Assembly (NCBI GenBank): GCA_934432595.1
Contig: CAKRYR010000001.1
Coordinates: 124,001-188,000 of the forward strand
DNA length: 64,000 bases
Direction: 5' to 3'
Source: an uncultured Lachnospiraceae bacterium
GTDB taxonomy: Bacteria > Bacillota > Clostridia > Lachnospirales > Lachnospiraceae
Positions within the stretch are counted from its first letter, which is position 1, and the number at the start of each line of letters is the position of its first letter. A program made the position numbers and the translations under genes. Under the pieces are notes generated by a model, which saw only the letters and a program-made list of their open reading frames with translations, made no database searches and was not told the origin of the DNA. Positions 35,720 to 44,872 of this stretch are shown here, one piece after another.

Positions 35720-37282
35720 CTATAAAACCATCTGAACAATCATATATATTGCAACTGCTAAAAATACTGCTGCATACAAAAGTTTTATTAAATCTAAATG
35801 TTCTGTAAAGAATGTTGAAACCTCAATTTCCTTAATTCCTTTTGACATCAAAAATATAATAAAGACTAATGGCAATATACACACCACACAATATAATAAC
35901 AGATAAATCAATCCTTGTACAGTATTTCCTGCATTCGTATGAATAATTGCTACTATCGTAGATAAATATATCTGCCCCGAACATAAAAATTCTGTAAAAG
36001 CAACAATTGCACCTAATACCATACAAGCAAGTAATATCCACTTACTCTTTAAAAATTTATTAATAGTATTTCTCGTTATACTATGATTAAATTTTCTAAA
36101 ACCAGTAGGTAACTGTGCCTTTATCTTACCATATTCATGATGCTTAACTACAACATAATCATATATATTTACAAAAGCTAAAAATATAAACAAACAAATA
36201 AACACTACATTTACAATATCAACAATAACATAACTAGATAAATATTTTAAGAGTTTAAATAATATTGTTCCTATTAAAAATGATGACACCACCTTACCAA
36301 CACAAAAACATAATCCCATTTTTAATAAAGACTTAGATTTGTTGTTTAACAATATTAATAAAAATAATAGCATTGAAATAGAACAAGGATTAATTCCATT
36401 TACTAGTGCAGCTAAAATAACTTTTATAAAATTTATTGATTTCCATCCTTCTATTTCGTCATTTTTTTCTGCTTCTTTATAGCTAATATTCTTGGTTGGT
36501 ATATTAGTTTTACTGCAAATATATTTCTCTAATCCATTCATAATATTTTTATATTCTAATAAATATTTATCTTTAACAAATACAATTGGAACTAGCCCAT
36601 ATTCTTCCTTTTTAACACCATATGCCTTATTATATGCATACAAATAATTCTCATTTTTCTTATCATATATATTATATTTTTTTATATTTATATTATCATA
36701 TTTATCTTCTAATCTTTTAATATACTTTGATGTCTTTTCACAATTGCTACAAGTATTTGAATAAAAATAATATATATCTAAAACATTATTCTCTATCTCT
36801 TTTTTCTCTTTAACTCCATTAGCATTTATTTGCGAATAAGAGGTTGTTCCTGTTAAAATCACCTTAGATTGCTTATAATTTCTTTGAGAATTACTAACAA
36901 TAATAAATTCTCTCAATGCATCTATACTTTTATCTTCTAATTCTTTATATTTACTTCCATTTACAAACTCAACTACTTTTGGCACTTTATACCCAGAGTA
37001 TTCATCTATAAAACTACTGTCTCTATACTCATCAACATTAACACCATAAACCTTTAATGATGAATCTTCCTTCTTTATCTCTTTTAAATTTGATTTAATT
37101 TTTCTACAAGTTACACAATTTTCACTATAGAAATACACATAAACCTTTTCTTCTTTATCAACAATCTTTTCTAAATCATATGGGCTTATATCCGTATATC
37201 CTTCTATATTCATTGATATATATAATACACAAGCAATTACTATAACTATAGTTCCAACTATAGTAGCTGCTATTTTTTTCAT
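35720..37282 (-). CDS. Thioredoxin-thioredoxin-CcdA/DsbD-like fusion
   Basis: A 520-residue membrane redox protein. In order: N-terminal membrane anchor (residues 1-27); first thioredoxin-like domain with CVTC (Cys56, Cys59) and cis-Pro near 101; second with CSNC (Cys178, Cys181) and cis-Pro near 232; then a six-span CcdA/DsbD-like domain with NGINPC (Cys300) and EFLCSG (Cys433). DsbD-type domains pass electrons across the membrane to outside thioredoxin domains. It follows the 86-residue peptide gene after a strong hairpin, so it may make or reshuffle that peptide's disulfide. AGGAGAGG precedes the ATG. Confidence 0.88.
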   Translation of the reverse strand: MKKIAATIVGTIVIVIACVLYISMNIEGYTDISPYDLEKIVDKEEKVYVYFYSENCVTCRKIKSNLKEIKKEDSSLKVYGVNVDEYRDSSFIDEYSGYKVPKVVEFVNGSKYKELEDKSIDALREFIIVSNSQRNYKQSKVILTGTTSYSQINANGVKEKKEIENNVLDIYYFYSNTCSNCEKTSKYIKRLEDKYDNINIKKYNIYDKKNENYLYAYNKAYGVKKEEYGLVPIVFVKDKYLLEYKNIMNGLEKYICSKTNIPTKNISYKEAEKNDEIEGWKSINFIKVILAALVNGINPCSISMLLFLLILLNNKSKSLLKMGLCFCVGKVVSSFLIGTILFKLLKYLSSYVIVDIVNVVFICLFIFLAFVNIYDYVVVKHHEYGKIKAQLPTGFRKFNHSITRNTINKFLKSKWILLACMVLGAIVAFTEFLCSGQIYLSTIVAIIHTNAGNTVQGLIYLLLYCVVCILPLVFIIFLMSKGIKEIEVSTFFTEHLDLIKLLYAAVFLAVAIYMIVQMVL

Positions 37283-37317
37283 TTTGTACCTCTCCTAACA
37301 AAAACCTATGTTTTAAT

Positions 37318-37352
37318 TTGGTATGTTGCTCCATACAGAAGCAACATACCAA
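37318..37352 (-). terminator. Strong stem-loop after the peptide gene
   Basis: Perfect 13-base arms TTGGTATGTTGCT and AGCAACATACCAA with a 9-base loop, 16 bases after the peptide gene stop. The minus-strand sequence after it is AAATTAAAAC, with no T-run, so it is more likely a partial terminator or an mRNA-stabilising or processing stem that sets the peptide's expression above the genes downstream. Confidence 0.7.
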
Positions 37353-37367
37353 TTGATAAAAAGTAAC

Positions 37368-37628
37368 CTATTCACATTCAGCAAGTACAGATATACCAGA
37401 TTCTTTCCAATTCCAGTTGCCTGTAAACTTAGAACCCTTATATGTAACACACCATATTGCAAGTGCAGATACAATTGTAAATGCAAGACATAAAAGTACT
37501 GCTAACATAATTGTAAACCAACCATCACAGCTATTAAGCTTATCATTTAATTGATTAAGCTTATCATTTGCCTTAACCTTTAAACTGTACATAGCATTTC
37601 TTGCTTTACACATTCTTAAATAAGTCAT
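37368..37628 (-). CDS. Candidate precursor peptide, one membrane span, Cys-bearing tail
   Basis: An 86-residue protein. Residues 1-36 are charged and probably helical, with a heptad doubling (KLNQLND, KLNSCDG) encoded by a 16-base direct repeat at 37533 and 37554. Residues 37-61 form one membrane span. Residues 62-86 are a hydrophilic tail, TYKGSKFTGNWNWKESG then ISVLAECE. Cysteines are at 7, 34, 47, 60 and 85. An excellent AGGAGG precedes the ATG. It lies between an M50 protease gene and a disulfide-handling gene. I infer that it is the product of the cluster, cut in the membrane and released. No known family recognised. Confidence 0.7.
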   Translation of the reverse strand: MTYLRMCKARNAMYSLKVKANDKLNQLNDKLNSCDGWFTIMLAVLLCLAFTIVSALAIWCVTYKGSKFTGNWNWKESGISVLAECE

Positions 37629-37652
37629 ATTTTACCCTCCTTTTAATAATTT

Positions 37653-38165
37653 CTAGACATTTTTCATTGTGACTAATGCCTTAATTATCATTTTGCCATC
37701 TCCAAAAAGAGGCAATATATTTATTAAGTGAATATAATATATCCACATAATAATCCTAATTAAACTACTATCAGCAAATATATTAATTACTGATAATATA
37801 CATCCTATACAAGTAGTTGAAAATACACCTGCTAGTGATATAATCAAAAGTTTTTTTCCTTGTATATCCTCATGGGTAAATACAGAAAATCTATATATAT
37901 TTGAATCAATTCCTATTACACTTACATCACATTTCTTCATAGCAATATAATGAAAACTTTCATGTAATATCATAGACAATACTAATCCTAAATATATTAT
38001 CACATTAAAGTAACAAACTAGTCTTATTATACTTCTATCTCCCATGCTTGCTATTATTACAATCAAGGATAAAACACTTACCATAATAAAAATAGGTCTA
38101 GTATATCTATATATAGCATACATAAATTCTTTTATGCTTATATTCTCTATTCTCAATTTTATCAT
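37653..38165 (-). CDS. M50-type membrane protease, small
   Basis: A membrane protein of about 170 residues with four or five hydrophobic segments, the zinc motif HESFH (in MILHESFHYIAMKK) and the second M50 motif NILPLFGDGK. This is the site-2 protease set in a minimal form, like YydH-type proteases of peptide clusters. The reading frame is open to 38264, but that part overlaps the upstream gene. The ATG at 38165 sits right against a GAGG; the TTG at 38156 has GAGG 9 bases away and may be the true start. The likely substrate is the peptide encoded 25 bases downstream. Confidence 0.82.
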   Translation of the reverse strand: MIKLRIENISIKEFMYAIYRYTRPIFIMVSVLSLIVIIASMGDRSIIRLVCYFNVIIYLGLVLSMILHESFHYIAMKKCDVSVIGIDSNIYRFSVFTHEDIQGKKLLIISLAGVFSTTCIGCILSVINIFADSSLIRIIMWIYYIHLINILPLFGDGKMIIKALVTMKNV

Positions 38166-38179
38166 CCTCAAGTTAATTA

Positions 38180-38548
38180 TTAATTTACATTGCAATTTCT
38201 TTTCTTCTGAATTATCAAATACATAACATAAAATACAATTGTTATCAATATTACTGTTATACATATTGGCATCATCCTACCAGTAGCTCCCATTGATATT
38301 TCTAATTTACCATTTCCTATATCTTTTGATTCAAAATATAACGTATTAAAAAATGCTTCCCTTCTACCATTTTCACCTGAGCTAAATAGCATCTTTAAAA
38401 AACTTAGCACCATTGCCACAAGGGTTGTAATTACTGAACCTAAAATACAGTTTAACGTAACCGTATACTTTCCTAAACCTTTTTCATCTCTTCGCTCTTT
38501 ACCATTATTCACATTTAATAATTTTTCATTAAGCCCTTTAGTATCCAT
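38180..38548 (-). CDS. Two-span membrane protein of the peptide cluster
   Basis: A 122-residue protein with a charged cytosolic start, one hydrophobic segment at about residues 30-52, an outside loop of about 40 residues and a second at about 92-114. It has no recognised family. Its ATG overlaps the permease stop by 11 bases, so the two are translationally coupled. It could be an accessory or immunity protein; this is guesswork from position. Confidence 0.65.
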   Translation of the reverse strand: MDTKGLNEKLLNVNNGKERRDEKGLGKYTVTLNCILGSVITTLVAMVLSFLKMLFSSGENGRREAFFNTLYFESKDIGNGKLEISMGATGRMMPICITVILITIVFYVMYLIIQKKRNCNVN

Positions 38549-39992
38549 AGTATGACTCCTTTCTCAAACTTGCCAAACCAACTAAACTATAGTATATTGT
38601 TACAATCGATAAAACTATTATACTTAATGCTTGTCCTATCTTTCCAATTTGTAAAATATATACACCCAATACAATTATAAGAATAAATACTATTGTAGCA
38701 AACATTCCTATCATAACTGATATTGGATTCTCCCTCTTTGGTATAAAAACAATACCAATAAATGTACTAAATACAATAAACAAAAACATTATACCATACA
38801 TAAATAAAATGTCTTTCAAACCATTTCCACTAAATAGTGATAATAACATAAATGGTACTGAAACAACAAATATATAAATTATCTGACTAAGTATCATATG
38901 TAAATAATCCTTAATTACATCATAATATTTCTGATATAATATATTTCTTATGCCCTCTGTTTGCACACACATATATAAACCATTTACTACATAAATCATA
39001 ACTGCATACTCAGGATGTTTTATCTTAACAAGAACAGCCATAATATATGAAAATACTGTAATTAATCCCAGATTAAGTGTATCTGCTCTTCTTGATATAT
39101 TTATAAAATATGATGCAAATAAACTATTCTTATCTAGTCTTTTTTTTATAAATGGTATTCTTTCTATATTGTGCTTCAAACTAATAAATTGTCTTGTCTT
39201 CTCAACACTTTCATCTGGTATAAAGCATATTATTGCAACCATAGCTAAAACCAATGCTATAAACAAATATGTCGAAATAATAAAGTGTGTTTTATCCATA
39301 ATATATGAAAAAATAGCAATTACACTTGTTCCCTTTTTATCCAAGTAACTAAAAAGAATTCCATCTGTTAACTTAGGTAAAATAACAGAATATAAAACCA
39401 TCAATATTGCTAAAAACACACATGTTAATATAGTATCCTTCATTTTACTTATATCAAATATACTTACAAACCAAGAAACCAATCTATTAAATAACTCTAA
39501 TATTAAATAGACATTTGAACATGTAAACAATACATTGCATAATATTCTTGGAAGTATCCTAATACCGCCTTTTAGAAAAAAAGCAATTACAACGGATGAT
39601 GCTATAATATTTACTATAATTAATGAAATAGAAATTTCAAAAATAACTAATGCTACATTTTTCTCTGATTTAGTTACAGGTAATTGAGTTGTAAATCTCA
39701 TAAAGCTGTCTTTTTTTAGAAACAATATTTTCATAAACATAAAAATAATAAAAGTCCACATAGCTGTAGTCAAACTATAAACATCCATTATTGTCTTTGT
39801 AAGCTGCATCGCCATACCTGATCCATCTAACAAATTATACACAAGAATAGTCATAATCAATGTAACTACTGCTATACCTGCTAATAATATAGTTCTAAAT
39901 AATTTACTTTTTAATATTCCAAAATTCATTACACTTCTCTTAAAAAACATAAATAAAAGCATAACAATATTACCAATTTTTTTATATCTCAT
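38538..39992 (-). CDS. ABC transporter permease of the peptide cluster
   Basis: A permease of about 484 residues with about twelve hydrophobic segments and hardly any soluble domain. It is the membrane partner of the ATPase encoded just upstream. I place the start at the ATG at 39992, 9 bases after GAGG and overlapping the ATPase stop by 11 bases. The frame is open further to 40016. The architecture fits ABC-2-like exporters used for peptides or for self-protection. Substrate unknown. Confidence 0.82.
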   Translation of the reverse strand: MRYKKIGNIVMLLFMFFKRSVMNFGILKSKLFRTILLAGIAVVTLIMTILVYNLLDGSGMAMQLTKTIMDVYSLTTAMWTFIIFMFMKILFLKKDSFMRFTTQLPVTKSEKNVALVIFEISISLIIVNIIASSVVIAFFLKGGIRILPRILCNVLFTCSNVYLILELFNRLVSWFVSIFDISKMKDTILTCVFLAILMVLYSVILPKLTDGILFSYLDKKGTSVIAIFSYIMDKTHFIISTYLFIALVLAMVAIICFIPDESVEKTRQFISLKHNIERIPFIKKRLDKNSLFASYFINISRRADTLNLGLITVFSYIMAVLVKIKHPEYAVMIYVVNGLYMCVQTEGIRNILYQKYYDVIKDYLHMILSQIIYIFVVSVPFMLLSLFSGNGLKDILFMYGIMFLFIVFSTFIGIVFIPKRENPISVMIGMFATIVFILIIVLGVYILQIGKIGQALSIIVLSIVTIYYSLVGLASLRKESYYGY

Positions 39993-40713
39993 ATGCACTA
40001 TCCTCAAAATTAACAATATCTCTTAATATATCCGTTAGACTTACATTATTAGATAAACTTTCTATATCCATATCATTATAAATAATTCCTTTATTCATAA
40101 TAATTACTCTTGAACCAATTTCCTTTGCGAAATCCAAATCATGCGTACATACAAAAACTGACTTATTCTTACTTGTTATTTGTCGTATAAGAATCTTAGT
40201 AACTTCCTTTGCCTCTATATCTATACCATTTAGTGTTTCATCTATTACTATCAAGTCAGGTTGTATTAAAAATGCAGTAATTAATTGAATTTTCTTAACC
40301 ATACCGTGCGAATAAGTCTCTATCAAATCACCAATATGTTCTTCCATAGAATAATATTCTATCAACTTATCCCTTAACATATAGTCACATTTACAATCAT
40401 ATAAATCACATATTAACTTTATATATTCAGAGCCTGTTAGGAATTCTGGCAACAGATTATCACTTGGCAAATATATAACATTTTTTTTGCTATCTATCGC
40501 TTTATTTTCTTTACCAGCTATTAGAATTTCCCCTTTTTGCAACTTAAGTAAATCAAATATTAGTTTCATTAATGTTGTTTTCCCCGAACCATTTGGTCCA
40601 ACTAATACAGGTAATTCCCCTAACCCAATATTCATATTTATACTATCCAATACTTTTTTCCCTTTAACATATTCAAATGTTACATCTTTAATATTTAAAA
40701 TATTATCCCTCAA
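39982..40713 (-). CDS. ABC transporter ATPase of the peptide cluster
   Basis: An ATPase of about 243 residues: Walker A GPNGSGKTTL, signature region YSHGMVKKIQ (in place of LSGGQ), Walker B LIVIDET (Thr for Pro) and switch His in CTHDLD. It is first in the cluster, 40 bases after a good promoter. I start it at the TTG at 40713, 7 bases after GAGGG; ATGs at 40737 and 40752 are in frame without a binding site. The weak signature is common in ABC-2 exporter and immunity ATPases. Confidence 0.88.
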   Translation of the reverse strand: MRDNILNIKDVTFEYVKGKKVLDSINMNIGLGELPVLVGPNGSGKTTLMKLIFDLLKLQKGEILIAGKENKAIDSKKNVIYLPSDNLLPEFLTGSEYIKLICDLYDCKCDYMLRDKLIEYYSMEEHIGDLIETYSHGMVKKIQLITAFLIQPDLIVIDETLNGIDIEAKEVTKILIRQITSKNKSVFVCTHDLDFAKEIGSRVIIMNKGIIYNDMDIESLSNNVSLTDILRDIVNFEDSAYEI

Positions 40714-40761
40714 AATAACACCCTCGTTCAAAACCATGTTATAAAATACCACACTTAATAT

Positions 40762-40790
40762 ATCATACTTTGTTATAGCCCAAAATTCAA
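40762..40790 (-). promoter_or_regulatory. Sigma-A promoter of the peptide cluster
   Basis: On the minus strand: TTGAAT, 17 bases, TATGAT. The predicted transcript start lies about 40 bases before the TTG start of the ABC ATPase gene. Confidence 0.65.
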
Positions 40791-40903
40791 TACCAAGATT
40801 ATTATATTTATATTAAATTTTTATATTTTATATTTGCGTTAACTTTTATATATTATTAATGTAACTATTATAAATCCCCTTACGTTATCGCGGAGCAAAT
40901 ATA

Positions 40904-41010
40904 GGCGCGTGCTATTAAGTAAAAGGTTGCAGTTGAAAGAACTTTTGGTAACATTCTAGATTAATTATGTTCAAAATTCTTTCTGCAACCTGTACTTAAT
41001 ACACCCGCCC
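40904..41010. repeat. Palindromic 107-bp element (MITE-like or structured RNA)
   Basis: The ends of this element are long imperfect inverted repeats: GGCGCGTGCTATTAAGTA then AAGGTTGCAG on the left (40904-40932), and CTGCAACCT, TACTTAAT, CACCCGCC on the right (40983-41009). Further in, GAAAGAA pairs with TTCTTT, so nearly the whole element folds into one hairpin. The gap 40753-41103 contains nothing else except the promoter above and the upp terminator. It codes for nothing. Possible TA flanks hint at a Tc/mariner-type MITE, but this is unproven. Confidence 0.6.
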
Positions 41011-41011
41011 C

Positions 41012-41041
41012 TAAAACAAAGGATGGCACGAAGTACCATCC
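41012..41041 (-). terminator. Terminator of upp
   Basis: On the minus strand a 9-base stem GGATGGTAC / GTGCCATCC with a TTC loop is followed by TTTGTTTT. It stands about 60 bases after the upp stop. Confidence 0.85.
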
Positions 41042-41103
41042 AAAAAACCACTTAAAGGTCTCACCAAACTGCACTAGAACCAAATCTACCCTAGAAAGCC
41101 AAA

Positions 41104-41733
41104 CTACTTAGTACCGAAAATTCTATCCCCAGCATCTCCAAGACCTGGGCAAATATAAGCATTCTCATTAAGACATCTGTCAAGATTACCACAGTAAATC
41201 TGTATATCAGGATGAGCCTCTGAAAGAGCCTTTAACCCTTCTGGTGCAGCTATTATAGACATAAACTTAATATTCTTACCACCACGTTTTTTGATAAAAT
41301 CAACGGCCTCTATAGCAGAACCTCCCGTAGCTAACATTGGATCTAATACAACTACAAGTCTCTGATCTATAGCCTCTGGCAACTTACAATAATACTCATG
41401 TGGTTTATGTGTTTCAGGATCTCTATATAAACCTATATGACCTACCTTAGCAGAAGGAACCAATGCCAAAAGACCATTAACCATACCTAAACCTGCTCTA
41501 AGCACTGGTACTATTGCTAATTTTTTTCCATCTATCATAGGAGTTTTGCACACTTCTATTGGTGTTTTTATCTCAACATCCTCTAATGGTAAATCTCTCA
41601 AAGCTTCATATCCCATCAAAGTTGCTATTTCCTCTATAAGATTTCTAAATTCTTGTGTTCCTGTTTTTTCATCCCTTAACATAGATATCTTGTGTTTAAT
41701 CAATGGGTGTTCAAATACTGTTATTTTACTCAT
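41104..41733 (-). CDS. upp: Uracil phosphoribosyltransferase
   Basis: Salvages uracil to UMP using PRPP. At 209 residues it shows VLRAGLGMVNGLL, the PRPP loop VVLDPMLATGGSA and the C-terminal uracil-binding YICPGLGDAGDR. All are standard for Upp. The ATG at 41733 lies 6 bases after GGAGG; the ATG at 41739 touches that site and is unlikely. It stands alone with its own terminator. Confidence 0.97.
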   Translation of the reverse strand: MSKITVFEHPLIKHKISMLRDEKTGTQEFRNLIEEIATLMGYEALRDLPLEDVEIKTPIEVCKTPMIDGKKLAIVPVLRAGLGMVNGLLALVPSAKVGHIGLYRDPETHKPHEYYCKLPEAIDQRLVVVLDPMLATGGSAIEAVDFIKKRGGKNIKFMSIIAAPEGLKALSEAHPDIQIYCGNLDRCLNENAYICPGLGDAGDRIFGTK

Positions 41734-41815
41734 TTTCATCCTCCAATTAAAATCATATTTTTTTATTTAATTAAAGCTGAATTCCATATAATTTTATGAA
41801 ATTCAGCCTTATAAA

Positions 41816-42994
41816 CTATCCTACAATATCTTTTGCTAATTCTTTCATAGCTACAACAGTATCATCCTTCATAGAAGACTTAATAGTAACTACATTATCA
41901 ATAACATTAATATCTTTCATTGTTGATAATACTTCTTTCATCTTTCGTGCAGCTGATGGTGCCCAAGTCCCATTTTCAATAATGGCAACTGTACGATTTT
42001 TATAACCTTTATGAGCAAGTCTATTAAGAAATACTTCCATACTAGTAAATACGCCACCATCATATGAAGATGCTGCAAGTACTAATCTATCATAACGAAA
42101 TGCATCTTCTACTGCTTCTGCAATATCATCTCTTGTCAAATCAGTAATAGCAACTTTCTCTTCACCAGCTTCTTTTAATAATTCTTCCATTCTCTTTGCA
42201 GCCTTAGCTGTATTACCATGAATTGATGCATATGCAATAAATACACCTTTATCTTCTGGTTTATATGAGCTCCATGTATCATACTTATCTATAAAAAATT
42301 TCAAATTATCTTTAAGAACTGGACCATGTAATGGACATATCATTTGAATATCCAATGCAGCCGCCTTCTTTAATAATCCTTGAACTTGCATTCCATATTT
42401 TCCTACTATATTGAAGTAATATCTTCTAGCTTCACAAGACCATGTTGATTCATCTTCTAATACTACTTCTCCTTCTAATGCACCGAATTTACCAAATGCA
42501 TCTGCTGCAAATAAAATCTTACTCTCACTATCAAAAGCAACCATTACCTCTGGCCAATGAACCATTGGTGCATTAATAAATGATAATTTATGTGTTCCAA
42601 GTTCTAACACATCTCCCTCACTTACTAATACCTTCTTATCTTCTATATCCATATCAAAGAATTGGTTCATAAACATAAATGTCTTTGTATTTCCTACAAT
42701 CTTTATATTAGGATATTTCTCAACTAAAGTCTTAAGACTACCAGCATGATCTGGCTCCATATGTAAAACAACTACATATTCAGGTTCTTTTCCTTCTAAT
42801 GCGTCTCCTAAATTTGCCAACCATTCGTCAGTCTTTCTAGCATCTACAGTATCCATTATTGCTATCTTTTTATCTATAATAACATATGAGTTGTATGACA
42901 CACCTTCTGGTATAATATACTGACTTTCAAATAAATCTAAGTCTGTATCGTCAACTCCTATATATCTTATATCTTTTGTTATTTCTTTGAACAT
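41816..42994 (-). CDS. Flavodiiron protein (FprA-type A flavoprotein)
   Basis: Reduces oxygen to water or nitric oxide to nitrous oxide, protecting anaerobes. The 392-residue protein has an N-terminal beta-lactamase-like diiron domain with HMEPDHAGS (His78, Glu80, Asp82, His83), further ligands in NAPMVHWPE, DAFG and CPLHGP, and a C-terminal flavodoxin domain (FIAYASIHGNTAKAA, SYDGGVF). No rubredoxin domain is attached. GGAGG precedes the ATG. It is a single gene. Confidence 0.95.
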   Translation of the reverse strand: MFKEITKDIRYIGVDDTDLDLFESQYIIPEGVSYNSYVIIDKKIAIMDTVDARKTDEWLANLGDALEGKEPEYVVVLHMEPDHAGSLKTLVEKYPNIKIVGNTKTFMFMNQFFDMDIEDKKVLVSEGDVLELGTHKLSFINAPMVHWPEVMVAFDSESKILFAADAFGKFGALEGEVVLEDESTWSCEARRYYFNIVGKYGMQVQGLLKKAAALDIQMICPLHGPVLKDNLKFFIDKYDTWSSYKPEDKGVFIAYASIHGNTAKAAKRMEELLKEAGEEKVAITDLTRDDIAEAVEDAFRYDRLVLAASSYDGGVFTSMEVFLNRLAHKGYKNRTVAIIENGTWAPSAARKMKEVLSTMKDINVIDNVVTIKSSMKDDTVVAMKELAKDIVG

Positions 42995-43115
42995 ATCTTA
43001 AACCTCCATTCCATAATTCACCCATAACTATAATATAACATTTTTCTCATTTTCTCAACATATTTCTTCTTTATTTTTTTATTTCAATAACAATCAATTA
43101 GCAACTTTACTATTA

Positions 43116-43276
43116 CTAATTTCTCTCTGCTTCAATCCTTCTAAGATTTTCTTTCATTTGTTCTCTTTCATCTTTCATTTCTTGGCATAATTTTTCTAAT
43201 CTTTCAATTTCTTCCTTATATATCCTATCACGCTCTCGACTTTCTGCTATAACTAGGTTCCAATCCTTATTTTTCA

Positions 43277-43277
<1 letters not shown>
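43116..43277 (-). CDS. 53-residue coiled-coil protein coupled to the DUF815 ATPase
   Basis: A short gene whose ATG overlaps the stop of the ATPase gene as TAATG, so it is very likely translated by coupling. The 53-residue product (MKNKDWNLVIAESRERDRIY start) is almost wholly a charged helix with heptad-like Leu/Ile/Met spacing (EEIERLEKLCQEMKDE). It has no membrane segment. No family recognised. It may be a partner or adaptor of the ATPase. Confidence 0.65.
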
Positions 43278-44578
<1,301 letters not shown>

Positions 44579-44763
44579 AATTACCTCCTACTTAATTGTA
44601 TCTAACTCATATTCTGACGACTAAAAAATTAAAACTTTACTTTTACCATTTTAACTATATATTATACTATATTTTTTATTATTCTCAACAAATTCATGAA
44701 AAATTTAACAAATTTTTACTTTTATATTTCACTTATCTCCTATTACGTAAATTTCCTCTTGTC

Positions 44764-44792
44764 TTGACACTAATTTTATCTTATGATATTTT
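44764..44792 (+). promoter_or_regulatory. Sigma-A promoter of the ClC gene
   Basis: TTGACA, 17 bases, TATTTT, about 80 bases before the ClC start. I looked for a fluoride riboswitch in the leader and saw none. Confidence 0.55.
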
Positions 44793-44872
44793 TTATTTAA
44801 CAGAAAAATTTCTACAAATAACGTAACTACTATTACAGTTCATACCATAAGTAGAGCAATATGGAGGAAATC

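Noticed and set aside
35720..40790. Known lanthipeptide, sactipeptide or lasso peptide cluster
   Set aside because: No LanM/LanB/C, radical SAM or lasso enzyme genes are nearby; HemZ at 1.4-2.9 kb is unrelated by place.
40904..41010. Possible 6S RNA
   Set aside because: It is too short for 6S (about 180-200 bases) and lacks the large central bubble; kept only as a palindromic element.
44579..44872. Possible fluoride riboswitch before the ClC gene
   Set aside because: The conserved fluoride-aptamer sequence blocks are not seen; only a sigma-A promoter is.
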